DNA from: Phoronis australis
Taxonomy: Eukaryota > Phoronida > Phoronidae
Direction: 5' to 3'
DNA: 64,000 nucleotides
Assembly: GCA_002633005.1 (NCBI GenBank)
Contig: NMRA01000023.1
Coordinates: 1,172,508-1,236,507 of the forward strand
The notes under the pieces are model-generated. The model was given only the letters and a program-made list of their open reading frames with translations. It did no database searches and was not told the origin of the DNA. Positions 47,140 to 60,600 of the stretch are shown here, piece after piece (positions within the stretch are counted from its first letter, which is position 1; every line of letters starts with the position of its first letter). A program made the position numbers and the translations under genes.

Positions 47140-48309
47140 ATGGTCTTCGATAATAATTCGGTGGTCTGTGTCCACTTAGCCTCACTGGAATCTACCCGTT
47201 CACCAGATTTATTAAGCTGCCCAGAACCGGACCATGAAGGGGACCTATTCGCTTTCATTTTCGACACAATAATTGTTGGCACCCTCTGTATCATAGGTGT
47301 CGTCTGTAACGTCATCGCCATTGCCGCTTTCGTCAACGGCAAGCAGACGACGACCACGTGTATTCTCATTGCGCTATCGGTGGCAGACATACTATACTTG
47401 CTAACGCATGGTCTGATGTTTCAAGCTCTTCGCTCCATATATCCGTACACCGGAGTATTCAAGTCTTACTTAGATATATGGCCTTACATTGAGGTTTGGG
47501 AGTTTCCATTTGGCGTCACATTTCAGACAATGTCAATTTACTGCGTAGTTCTTGTGGCCATGGACAGATACATTGGCGTGTGCTGGCCACTTCACGCGCG
47601 CGCGTGGTGCACGAAGAAAAGAGCACGGATCCATGTTATCGCTATCTCAGTTTTTGTGTTTGCACTGAACAGTCCTCGGTTCTTCGTTCAGAAACCGGTT
47701 GAAGTCTTTGATAACTGCACATGCACTGTGCAAGCTGTAATGGTAGCGGACAAACTTGGAAAATCTAAACTATTTAACATGATCATGGGCCCAGTATATT
47801 TAACGGTGATTGACCTCTTACCTGTCGTTATTCTGATCGTCATTAATTTGCGTTTGTTTTGGGCTATTCGAGCCAGTTCTCGACTGAAGTTGCTGCTTTA
47901 TGACAAGGATGGCACAACTAGCGTCACCAAGCGACATAACAGCACACAGGAGAGAAGATGGACTTTGATGCTGTGCGTCATCATCGCCGTGTTCCTGATT
48001 TGCCAAACTCCCATCAGTATCAACCACCTCATGTATGCTGCGCAGTGGACAATGGAGCCGAAATCTCAAAGATATTACAATGTCTTAACAAATACGTTGG
48101 CAGCGTTCAATGCAACGTGCAACTTCTTCGTTTACATAATTCTTGGCCGGAGATTTAGGGAGCAATTGAGGGCTCTTTGTAGCAAGAAGCAAACATACAG
48201 ACGAAGTAGCACTTCGACAACCGCCACGAAACGAAGCGCGCAGTATTCCACTCGTTTGTTCAGTAGCGATAAAAACAAGTTGTCGGGAATCAACGATTCC
48301 TTTGTTTAG
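47140..48309 (+). CDS. Class A GPCR, FMRFamide-receptor-like
   Basis: A single uninterrupted frame of 389 codons encodes a seven-helix receptor. TM1 is about 39-65 with N57 (CNVIA). TM2 is 72-95 with SVAD (D83). TM3 is about 125-147 ending DRYIGVCWP (D142 R143 Y144). TM4 is 165-183, TM5 217-243, TM6 273-298 with FLICQTP, and TM7 313-335 with NFFVY in place of NPxxY. ILGRRFREQL then starts helix 8, and the tail is Ser/Thr/Arg-rich. The profile suits the neuropeptide (FMRFamide-type) branch, which signals at the plasma membrane through G proteins; the ligand is inference. The ATG at 47140 fits because TM1 follows at normal distance. A ttttcag acceptor-like site at about 47096-47101 suggests an upstream non-coding exon. 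Large introns are absent from the coding region, unlike its neighbours. Confidence 0.9.
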   Translation: MVFDNNSVVCVHLASLESTRSPDLLSCPEPDHEGDLFAFIFDTIIVGTLCIIGVVCNVIAIAAFVNGKQTTTTCILIALSVADILYLLTHGLMFQALRSIYPYTGVFKSYLDIWPYIEVWEFPFGVTFQTMSIYCVVLVAMDRYIGVCWPLHARAWCTKKRARIHVIAISVFVFALNSPRFFVQKPVEVFDNCTCTVQAVMVADKLGKSKLFNMIMGPVYLTVIDLLPVVILIVINLRLFWAIRASSRLKLLLYDKDGTTSVTKRHNSTQERRWTLMLCVIIAVFLICQTPISINHLMYAAQWTMEPKSQRYYNVLTNTLAAFNATCNFFVYIILGRRFREQLRALCSKKQTYRRSSTSTTATKRSAQYSTRLFSSDKNKLSGINDSFV

Positions 48310-48312
48310 AAG

Positions 48313-51300
48313 TCTGTTCAACAAATTCTATGTGTTACATGGAATTAGTTTGAAAGACGATATGAAGACAATGGCAGATCTAGGATTTAGCAAGGGCCAA
48401 CAACAGGTTTCGAGAGGAAATTGATCATCTATATCTATGGAGGAAAAACTTTTTGTTTTTCATTGCCGCGACTGACTCACTGTGATCAGCCCCTGATGAA
48501 AACGCTCGAATTTTCAAATTGGTCACTCTGTGGTGGTGGGGACAAAGGGAGACGATTGGCGGAAAACTGGGGGGATGCAAAAATGCTGGCGACCTGTGGG
48601 CACCTTCAGTAAATAGCCAACAGCTCTCCAAGTATTCAAGACATCATTAATTTCGCCCCTTCGATTGGCACGGGAATATGGTGTGGTTTTCAATAACACG
48701 ATACTGTGGTTTATAAGGGCACAGACAAACGACACAAGGATCCTGTTCAAAACGTGAGTGTCTCGCTAGAAATGTAAGATCTCGCGAGATGTCACCTTGT
48801 ATTCGCGAGACAAACTGTTTTTCTCTCTTGCCTAATAATTCATACATTATGGTTATGCGCGTAATGTGGGCACAGACGCATTGTTGGTTTCCTTTGAATT
48901 TTCGCTTTACTTTATTAATTTTGACGGGAAAATGTTCGTGCGAGAAAGTTTCGTAGTCTTAATACCCTTAATTGAAGGGTGATACGGTTAGCATAGAAGT
49001 GTTGTCATGAAAAATATTTGCACTGTTGCCTAAAGTACACATAATAACCATAAACTGTAGTCATTGTTTTGTAATTTTAACATTTGCTGAACTATAGACC
49101 CACGCCTACACCTGAGTGCGTATAATTTATTGAACGCAGCAGGGGAAGGGTTATGACGCTAGAGATTGTAAAAATACGGAGTGCATTATCAAGAATGTAC
49201 ATGTACTGGAGCTAGACAGGAAAATTCCGAGTTAATTTAAAAATGACGTGTGATCGAAATTGGAATCAGTCGCTAACAAAACAGTAATCCACTTGCAAAG
49301 TTCAAAAACAGAATGATTGCATGCATCTAAGTAAATAGTCTACCGTACTTGCCCGCATTTAGAATCAAGGGCGAAACTGCGCCGACATTCGAAATTAGAC
49401 ATGTACCTAAATGCGTGTAAACCACTTGAGTGAAACTGAGGAGCAAACTTTTAAAATACTGTAGTCTCACTCGGTATGAAATGGTTGAGGTTGATGATAA
49501 CCATTAATACGGTTTTAAACAGAGTGTCTTCCGTAAAAATGATTTAGTCCCTTTTCAACCGGCCTCAGCTTGTTCCTCACTCAAATTTAAGAAATAGTAC
49601 CAGATTGGTTTCTAGCTCAGATTCGAGAGATCTTCTGGGCTTGGGAGACTGAGAACCTGTAGTTCGTTATTGCTTGAAACCAGGCTCGATTAGAGTTGTC
49701 ACTTAATTCGGGTCAATTTAATTGTGCTGAGCACACGACCTCAATCACTCAGTGTCAAACTGCTCAGAAATGCTCTCTAATCTGGATAAGGAGCAAGTTG
49801 AGACGAATTTTATAGCCTTAGGGGGTCTAAATCCGCAAACTTTAGTTTCTTGTCGGAAGGCGCGTAGTTATAAAGAAGCACTGAGGGACAAAAAGCACTA
49901 GAACATGAACATAGGAATGGTCGATTGTGCCAATAGTGAAACGCATTATTTTGGATGTATTGGCGCATGCGTCTAAATAAGCACATGTGAGGTATTACAG
50001 AACTCTTTCCTGTAAAATGGGATCCGATCCCGCGCTTTTGGGAGGACGGGTACAGGCTTATTCGTAGTGAACGAAAAATATGCCATTACAAATTATTTTT
50101 CGTTTATATACCTGACATGACATGTGACCTTTGGAATGCTTGAACTTTAATGCCCACTTATTTTGATAATGAAACGCGTCAAACTGTCAACACTTATGGT
50201 AGTTATAAACCCGCTTTCCGCGACCAAAACAAACTTTTGATTTAAACCACATACTGCTTTCGTCAAATTAGGTTCCAAGGTCTAGAAACAATCGGTTCGT
50301 TATTACTAGAGGTCTGGCCTCACAAGTTAGCTCGTCACCGACGGCGAGTCATTCGATGCACCGAGCATGGTCTCACGCAACAAAGTGTCAATTCTTTTAA
50401 GGCCGCGAATCACTTATCTGAGATACGAACAACTTGAGATAAGCTTTATACAGACAAGCGGTCTAAGACATGTTAGTTTCCTAGATGGGTCTATAACCGC
50501 TTTAGTGTATATTACGTTTAGGTTACGTAGACAGAGTTACCGGTTGTCCAGTAGTTATCACACTTCACTATTTTCATGAGGTGCTTTCTGCCGGTCTGTT
50601 GGGTAGTTGTAAACGGCTCCCAACGACTTGCTGTCAGGCAACGTTCATACGTCAGGTTAACCAGAAAATGAACAGATATGACGCAGCGATTTACTCTAGA
50701 GTTCACCCACAGTTCATGAGCATCTTAAAACATAATGTAAGAAACAATCAAGCATTAGTAGTCAACTGACTATATTTGTTTTTAATAACTGATTGAAAGA
50801 GGAGGTTCACGTATATGCAGTAGATGGCGCTCGTGTCAAGTTTATGGCTGAAACGGGTCGTTTCTGAGTAATCAATTTGCTTACAGCGATTTGTGCTCAC
50901 ATCAAATTCAGAAATCAAATGACCAGCGAAAAAACGAGGAAAACTTTTCCAGGTGATGTATCGTTCCACAAATAGATTTCTGTGAGATATTTGTTGTGTT
51001 GTAAAATTTAAATGAAATAAACGTTTTTGCATAAATAAAGTCAAAACAGTGACAAAAAAGGAGATGAAACATGATGGAAACTGGAAATCAATTAAGAGGA
51101 AATCGAGACGAAAAGAGGAAAACCTCTTAAAAAGAAGAAAATCCCAAGCCCTTAAATGTCTCATGAAAACTGAAATCCGACTCTTGACAGTACTATGCAA
51201 CTACATAGTGACTTTTACTATCATGAACACGTATTTTTTTCAAAATCCAAAAATGTGATGACTTCCCTGAAAATTGTTTCATTATACATGTACATCTACA

Positions 51301-53280
51301 ATTAATGGTTGGTATTAATAAACAGACAACAAATTTTGACGCCAATATTCTCTGAAAATCTTACCACTTTCAATTGGTATTGTTTGAAAGCGGTCCGCTT
51401 AAAATTGCTTTCTTCTCTTTCTTATGTTGAAAATTGCTCAAAATCCCGGTATTCGAAAGCTACATCAAATATGCATTTGTCATCCTCAACCAAAGTAATT
51501 TGTTTAGTGTGTCAGATGCTCCACTTTTTCCAAAATCAGATTGGTTAGAAGCTCCTCGTGATGTCACACACCATTGCTTGAAATGCATGGGGCTACATGT
51601 ACGAAATTACCTGATGTATTGTGTTTTTGAATTGAAAGCGTGATTTTGGCTAGATTTTTGTATTTCCCAAGACAGCTACTGAACTCTACCCTAGTCTGCG
51701 ACCAGGGGCGCAAGGGTGAGAATCTCACGAACACGCTAGACTGAAGACGTCGAGACGTTTGGTGAGGCATTGCAAACGAAGCACACGATCACACTATCTT
51801 CTTTAGCGCGATTCTTGCATCTGCGATGCTTATCAGAGAGCAACAGACAATTTGTAAGGGTAATGAAACGTGGTTACGTGGATGTACATTAGTTTTTGAT
51901 ATGTGTTATAGCACACCGGCGCTTACACAACATAGGACAGGGATGCAATGTCTCTGTAACAATTGCGTGTGCGCCGCGCCCCTTTCTGAGTGCTGGGCCT
52001 TGCACTATGTTTGATTTTTAACCAGCTTTACTTTGGCTCCGTCTCATTCGGCTGCTGCTGTTCACTATCTACACTACTTTGAACGCGCGATATCCTACGG
52101 ACAGACTTAGCTGTGGCCTATTGTGAATGGGGGCCTAAACAAAAAATATTTCTCATCACGTCAAGAATAAAATCGGGACACGTCGCCGGAGATTTTAGCC
52201 ACTAACAAGGGCATTTGCAAAGGCCAGGACGTTTTAAAAATAAAAACGTTTCGTAAACACGCAAGTTGATGTCAGGCGTGCAAGTTCAATGTCACAGTCC
52301 GAAGTCGAACAACACGGTCTAATTAAACCAGAGCACATGTTACGCTACAACGAAAAACTGCAGCCTTCGGTGTATTTCCCATTTGTATTTTCATCAGAAA
52401 TTTTCGTCATGCGGGACTCGGTGACTCTTTCCATAGCTAAAGCGCCAAACACAAGCTAAACGCAAGACAATCGAGTAACGGTCATGACATCGTCAAGACA
52501 AGGTAAAAATTACAAAGCCCGTTACACCAATTCTCAGATTCAAGCCTTATAGAGTAGTAATCATCCGTTGAACGCTTTAGTGACACGGGAGTTGCGTCGA
52601 TCCCAAATTAGCGTTTCTAAAATTTTCCTTGTCCGAAAGTCGCGGGGCAAAAATCCGACGTTTATGACATTGTCCGAAGTTCGAAGATCATTAAAAAACA
52701 GTTTTTGGACCTTGTACGAATTTCGTGGACTATGAAAAACTCATTTCGGAAATAATTAATTTTGGTCGAAAATGGCGGGCCGTCCGAAAATCACGCGACT
52801 TTACCGTAGCTGAAATGATTACCTTGAGATTTTGTGTGCTAGTGGTACAAGGGTAAGCTTCTCAGTGGGTTGCCAATGAAAGGTCATGGAAATGGGTCAT
52901 GGCAAAATCTTCAGTATTTGAAGAGAAAGCTTTTTAAATGAATTGAAACAGCATTGCCATGGAAGTGTCAACATAAAAATGAGTTACTACACCAGTGGTA
53001 GATACGAATACTGTGACCCCATGCATGAACCAGGCAACCCACAACATTCCTGTGCAGGATAACTTTGGATAACGTAGATTGCACTAGTACCGCCTTCTAT
53101 TGTTCGAGACTGAAACTATAATTTACGTCTGGCATTTGCACAGTGTAGGGAACAGAATGTGATTTTTTAAAGACATTTTCTTGAAAATTCAAAATCGTGG
53201 GTTATAAGGTTCATGCTTGGGGCTCCGAAACATCAACAACTGGTTAGTTTAGGATCTCAGAATCTGTCCAAATCACATAA
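48313..53280. other. Intergenic, nothing recognised
   Basis: Contains many short overlapping frames on both strands, none with a domain I know. Likely holds the GPCR 3' UTR at its left end. A short start-like frame near 52771 (MAGRPKITR then stop) is too small to support. Confidence 0.4.
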
Positions 53281-53288
53281 TAAATGAT

Positions 53289-54554
53289 TTTATTGACTAT
53301 GAAGCTGTACAAATTGTTCATAACAGCTCAAGGTTAACATAGTATCCACACTTTGCCTATTTTAACCAAAGCTAGGCTTAACTCGTAGATCTTGAAAAAA
53401 ACAGAGTTTGCAGGCAACAGTAGTGACAGTAAACTATAAACCACGTATGGTACGACTCCACAGAATCAAAAATACAGAAGAGAATAGTTCAAGAAAAGTT
53501 CTGTCCGTAGACATCAAAACTTGCTAACAATACCCAAATTCCAATCTAGGACTAAAAGCTGTACATATACATGTATATACAATAAATATTTACAGTAAAT
53601 AACATGATGTAGCAGTATAACACAATCTACAATATGTCAAGGAATGTTATTACAAAATTTGATACAAAATATTTTCTTCAATGTACAACTGGAATGGTCT
53701 TTGTCAAAAATTGACTTAAGAATAAAAGGCAGGCTTCAAAGTGTGCAAACCAACACACACAGAGAAGGAACATAAAAAGCCTTGTGTACAAAACACTTGA
53801 TTTTCATACTAGATAGAAATGATCGTAGTAGAATAGCAAACTGTAGATGATAAAAATTTTAATGAATAACTATTTATACCATGAGAATAAGATCTGTGAA
53901 TACTTCCACAGCAAAAAAAACAAGCTAGTAATCACTTTTGATTCTAGGCACCAGCCAATCAACAACACACTACCGAGACATTTTGAACAGGGGGTGACTT
54001 AGTTTTGCATATTGAGCAATACTTTACACATTATTAAAGTTTGAACAATTAAACTTTGAATTGAAAAATATAGCTCTGTGTCCCTCAAAAACTTACAAAT
54101 TACCAGAGATTTTCGAAACTCATTTGGCCACTGTTGTACTGAATACTCATGACTTTTTGCCCCTTTCAACTATTGCAGAAATTTAGGACCAAGTTAATGT
54201 TTTAAGATTTGAAAACGAATTAAGTTAAGGTTTTCATATGACATAATTTTAAGCCAGTGTTAAGTGATGAAGGTGGTATAAATACTTTGTTATGACAGAA
54301 CTAAATCAGAGTTAAGACCCAAGTAAAGGACATGTAAACTAAAGTGGAAGCGATACAGACTTCAGTTTAGCTGACGGTTACTGGTTTGCTGCAGTGTCCT
54401 GCTCACGGAGAATAACCTGCCCGTGCAATTAATGCAAAAAGCAACCACAGATGGAGAGAGTAAAATATTCAAGCAATCCTAAAACAGGTGGTCAATATTG
54501 CTCAGTATGCAAAACAATCGTGTTCCTCTTCAATATCACACACAAGGAAGCGCC
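53289..54554 (-). other. Probable tetraspanin 3' UTR
   Basis: Lies downstream of the tetraspanin stop on the minus strand. An AATAAA poly(A) signal on the minus strand is at 53289-53294. The extent is inference. Confidence 0.4.
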
Positions 54555-54668
54555 CTATGTCTTCACTGTGGGGGGTTGAGCCTGCTGGTGACCTTGAAGT
54601 TCCTCCAATTCCTTGTCGCGTTGACGGATCTTCCGACACAGACACATGGAACACACCATGCCCGTGAT
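54555..54668 (-). CDS. Tetraspanin exon 8 (end of TM4, C-terminal tail)
   Basis: Minus-strand acceptor ttgtag, 37 residues plus TAG. Encodes ITGMVCSMCLCRK, then a charged tail. A second ATCACAGG-like acceptor copy lies about 70 bp away. Confidence 0.88.
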   Translation of the reverse strand: MTGMVCSMCLCRKIRQRDKELEELQGHQQAQPPTVKT

Positions 54669-57600
54669 CTACAACAGAACACACCGATATGCAGATACAG
54701 AACACCAATATGTGCATACCGAACACATCGTTCCTGTGATCTACAATTTCAAGAAACCACACACCAAAATGTGGAAATTAGCTCGGTTTATTGTTTTTAA
54801 AGTGATATTAGAAATAAGAACAGTGAAATTTGACTTTTTGGCAATTTTTTGTTCGAAATGAGCAAGTACCTTTTACCACATAAGGTATATATGGAGGTAT
54901 GTACATTTCTCAGATGAGCCACAGGGCTGATCTAAATTTCAGTTTAAAAAAAAAAACAAACCTAGTCCCTTCATACAAGACAGCATGCCAAACATTAAAT
55001 GAAGTCCTTCGCGGCCAGTTAGTGACTCCATCTAGTGTCTGGTCATTGAAGTACCCCACTTCCATTTCAACTCACAGATTTTAGCGCTTGAAATGATGAC
55101 TTGCAAAGCCCAAGTTATCAAGTTCGTTTGTCAGCAGCGCATCTTCAGAAGATATCAGTCTAGCGTGACGTACAACGTGTGACCGATTATTGTTATTGAT
55201 ATAAAAATGGCCAGTGTACTGGGTCTTTAATAACTTATGTTCATAGTAATCCTACTCACCATAATTAATCCAACTCCAATACCCATTGCAAAGATCAGCC
55301 ACATGTTATCAGCAATCAAGTTGTAACCCACCGTATAACAGCCCTACAGAGGAGGTAGAGAGACAGAGAGAGAGAATCGTTACCAAGGAAATCATCAATC
55401 AAGACGAATGTGTTATGGTAACAAGAACTGAATAAAACACATTGTCAATATATTAATAGCAGAACGCGCACTGTTTAGCAAAGCTAAAAATCATATTCAA
55501 CCCGAAAAACAGTTTTAATTTAAATTTAAATTAAAAATTCTAGAGCAAACATCTCTGACATAAGAATTGTTCTATGATAACTCTTGATTTTCACTTTTCA
55601 TCTCTGTCGCCTATCAAACTGATTTTTATTCTATACACAATTCGCCAGCAGTCTGTATCATCAAAATTAGTGTGTTATTAATATGTTTAATAAGAAGGCA
55701 TGACTCCTCATGTCTAAAAATTGTCAAAATGTCACAGGGAAGTCTCTGACAGCTTTTTTGTGCTTTTTCCAAGTACAAGTCACACCAACTTTGCTTTCGT
55801 CACCTATAACGGACACAATATTTGTACGTGATAACGATGAATTCCATAATTTTACAATTTGAAAAAAAGGAACCACCACCTGACGTAGCATAAAATAACT
55901 GCAAATCCAACAAAACACTAACAGAACACTTGGCTCAGCAAATTTCTTGAATTTTGTCACAAAATTCTGAAAATGTCACAGAATTTCAGGCAAGCCAATT
56001 TCGTCACAGAAAGTACCCATCTCAAAGCGAATTCATTCTTGGTAACTGTTTACACAGACATCAAAAACTTATGCATCCCAAAATTTAGGAGCCTGGGTCT
56101 TCTCAACCCGTGTTGGGAAGTGTGGGACAAATACTGTCCTTGAACCTTATACAAACAGTCTACCTGGTAGTGGAGGTCCATGTTATTTTTGCCCCTCTTC
56201 ACTCTCGGCGGACCAAACTGGTCCTTCATACAGTGTTCCAAGTTGTAATAGACCAGTGTCTCTCGGCTGACCACACAGCAGGAGGGCGGGACGAAGACCA
56301 TGTCGGCGTTATGGCTGACTACAAGCACAAGTGGCATCTACATAGTCAACAATATGAACTTTGTTGCAAAATGCCATAGTTCATTCTAAATAAACTTGAG
56401 AATACCAAAAAATATATTTACTTCATGTTTGTGGTCGCTTAGAAATTTGACGTAACAATGCCATATCTTTCACCTCACACCAGCTATTAAGGGGGGGGAA
56501 GAAATGTTTTCTAACTTGGTTCAAAACAGAGGGAACGATTTACACTCACAAGACAAACCAGTACATTACAAACTGCATTTGAGAGGCTGTTACAGTGAAG
56601 CACAGCTTCAAAAATGATACAGGTACAGATTAAATTAACAAAATTTCCCGTTTTGATTTAATAAGATGCAAAGTCCCAAGACAATTAGTTGGAAATAACT
56701 TTAGTTTTAATCGAAGTCTGCTTATAACCAGAGCAATCAGTGCTCAACTACTCACATGGTCGACCGCCAGAGATGTTCCACTTGAACCACATGGACTCCT
56801 GGTAAACAGTCCATCCCTGGTCTTCCACAGCGCAACACTCCAACTACAAAAGTTTAACAGCATTAAAGAAGTAGAATACCATTGGGTGCCATAACATAAC
56901 ATAGGGAAACAGCCAAGGAGAAAATATTGTTTGCATACCGGACTTCTTTCTAGCCTTCACGCGATTCCTCAGGGTTTAGTCAAAATGCTAAGTGCTCGGG
57001 ACAAAACACATCATACTCAATTCACAAAACGACTCCAGTACTCGACTCCACTTTCTACAAACCTGTCGCAATAGGTTCATGTGAGAATTTAGTCTCAACT
57101 CATGATTCAAGTCCACCATGAGACTCAAGAACTTGATGGTACTTAGTGCTTCCTGTTATATCACTGAATTGCTAATGATGTCACTGAGACGGCAACGTAT
57201 CAGTTCGTGGAAAATTTGGTGACCTCCATCAAGATTTATTATCTTTAGAAAACACGTAAACATGTGATTACGAACATATAGGCATCGCTTATGAGAATAT
57301 ACTACGATTCAGCGTACATTAAAGATTTTAAAAGTACACACTTCTATGGGGTTGTACAAGTTATTTATGAAATTCCATCCTTACAAATGGTGACATCTGG
57401 CGTTAGAAGGGAACATAGTGGCCTTGATATGATCTGTGGTTTATTTTAAAGATCTCGTTTTCTGCATCCATTCACTATCCATCGACCAATAGAATGTGAC
57501 ATGGACGTCCCAGCTAAGCCCAACACCTTGGTTTAGCAATCACAATGGTTGCACAATGTTTGCTCGATGGAAGTGAGAATCAAGATACAGGTCTTTCCAT

Positions 57601-60600
57601 GATTAATGAATACACATCAAAGAAACAATACTTTACAAAGAAAAATGCCGCTACAAGACAACAAGGGGTCTGCATTTTTATAAAATGGCAACACCAACAG
57701 TGGTTGCATTCCCTTAAAGATTCAGAAAAGGCTTCAGTCAAGAGAAATTGCTCAATACAGACAGCATTTATAACTATGAACAGAATGAAAATGTAACAAG
57801 GAGGCTTTCAGTAAAGACTAACATTTTGAAGAGATAAGACTTCGCCAACAAAAATCATCACAAATGCAAAATATTATGAATAACATTCAACACAGCCTAC
57901 CTTAGTCTGAGCATGATCCCAAGCCACGGTGATGTCGCGGTTGATGATGCTCTGGTCCGTCTCATTACCATACCGAAATAGCAAGGTGTCGTTCATGGTG
58001 GTCTTCATGAAGTTAGCGAGCTGCACGACACAACATGAGTAACGAATAAAGAGTAGGATAATTAAGAACAACTCACAATAAGTCAAAAAACAACAAAGAT
58101 GGTTCCGGTCTCTATTCTAACAGGCCAACTTATTTTGAGACCTGTGCTCACCGACACTGTCAAGACCTGTGTCAATTTCAGTTGTTGTATTTTTGTATGT
58201 TTGAAAAGATAAGTAAGGATTGTAAGTCGTAATTTACCAGGTGATGAGTAAAACAAACGAATCCCACATCACTTTTGCTTGTATCATGTACATTTTCTTT
58301 TTTTTAAAAGTGAGAAACAAAAAATAGTGCACCAACTTTCCTTTTTTGGCCTGATGTTCCTGTTATGTTTAGAATGTGTGTGAACACAGACAGTTCCTCA
58401 CATGTAAAGAGAAATTGCAAAAGTTGTTTTTCTCCCAAAGGCGCTGGTTCATTGCACCTTCAATTAAAATTTTAACAAGGTTGCTTACATGGTGCCAAAA
58501 ACAAACAACACAGAAAAGCTGGTTGGAATCTTGCCACTTACATTTGCAAAATATAATATAGAGCACATGAGCTATACACTGCATAGAGTGATTAGAGACA
58601 AAAAAATTGCTCATGCAGTGACCAAATTATTCCAAGTATTCAAATACACATCTCAATCAAATAGTAACGATTTTTGACAAATTAACACTTAACACAAGGC
58701 ACAGCACACTGGGTCTCTACACAGTCACTTAACACCAGATGGCGTACTCACCCGTGTTCTGAAGACCACTCCCAGAACAGCAGCCACAAGGAGGACGCAG
58801 AAAATGATCAACAGAATTACAAAATACTGAAATGAAAGAGAAACTGTGAAGGAAACTAAATGAAAAGCAAAATACATGGTGTTTCAAAAGGATTAACCCA
58901 GCACAAGCATACACATGGCAATATCACATCAGGTCCGTGTTTAGTGATTGGGGGCTGTTTTATGAACTTAAAGGGGAACATTTTTATTTTTGATTTTTTT
59001 CACATCAATTTGATGTGTTTTCCTTACTACGGTAAGGTACTTTGAACTTCTAGTTGATTTTCATAAAAATTTAATTAATAAAAGCAGCGCAGCCCTTAAG
59101 TCCAGAAGTGTGGTACAGTTAACGTCACACTTCTTGTGTTGTGATCTCTTACTTTTCCATTCTAATAACTGTACTGAGTGGCAGAGAAACTCGGCCTGTT
59201 ACGTAATTTGTTGTTTAATTTAAGCAACAGTGCCAGAAAGTGAGAATGAAATCGAGGACAACAGTTCTGCCGCTCAGACTTGCAGTTTGCATTGCACAAC
59301 TTGCTCAATGCAGGGCTTGGAATGCCCAATGACAAAAAACGTGGAAACTTTTACGGCCAAATCATGCGCGCTACCCAGCCTTGAAATGGTCGATGTGAAC
59401 CTTTCCCCGACAAAAATCGGGAGGAAAAAAACGTTACCAACATCAGTAGCATGCGTCTGCGCCGTTTTAGCTCGTCCGTCCACTCCCAACCCACACATTT
59501 TTGGCTGCAGAGCCGTAGTATTTGTCGTCGCGGTTTACAATACCACGAGACGCCACTGAAAATCCCACCACGCTATCCCAGATGCCCCGACAATGTTGAC
59601 AACTTACGTTCCTCCGAAACATAAAGAGCAACTTCCGCTTTTCGGGGTGAACGTCGTCAAATCAGATTTTTTTTACGCGGAAATATAATAAAATGCGCGA
59701 ACAGAACATTTGAAAAAAGCGGAAATCCGCGTTTCCGCGGAAAATTCCAAGCCCTGTCAAAGTGTCACACTTCTGTTTTGAAGAATATTGCTTATTTTAT
59801 TTAAAATAAAATCTAAGGTTCAGAATAATTTTTAAATTAAAGTTCAGTGATATATGCCAAATTGACCAAAAATATCTTCAAAGGGTAACATTCCCCTTGA
59901 ACATTTAAGTAACACATGAATGAGAACTCTGATAAAAATACAGCTTTGCTGAAGATCAGCTTCCGCAAGGACAGCAGAAATAATGCAGCGGCTTCAGTGA
60001 AGACAGAAACAAGAACATAAATCAAAGAACAGGCAGCGAAATACACTTTGTGGTTACAAAAACATCATGGTTCCAACTCATATTGTCTTTTCAGTATCCA
60101 TAAGTTTCCATAGAGTTTTCCAGCATATAATATTAATTATAAAATTAAACCAAATATTCGGTAATAAAGCCAATGACTGCTGCCACATACAAATGAATGC
60201 ATGATCTCCTATTGTGACTTGTAGAATAAAGATTTCATATACTTGTGAAATTTCCCATAAGACTTTCACATGCATGAAATATTTTCGGGTTTTCCATTAT
60301 GCAAAGGAGCTATGAACACACTGCTCCAAGATTTCTCTGAGAACAGAACAGGTCAATTCTAATTAAAATAAAGTATGTACCGTCACCAACATCCACTGCC
60401 GCTCCCTGAGCGCTCCAAAACAGCCCATGAAAGCAATGATAATGATGATGCAGGCCCCGGCCAGTAGGACATAACCTGCGATCGTGTAGTCAAAGCCGCC
60501 GGTGCCAATGATCGATGACAGGAATGTCTGGTCCACTGCCATCCACACCCCGATGGCGAGGACAATAAGACCCAGGACCTGAAGTGTGAAAGAGGCATTA

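Noticed and set aside
59230-59559. 109-codon Cys-containing ORF
   Set aside because: Starts outside and crosses the end of a MITE, so it cannot be a conserved gene.
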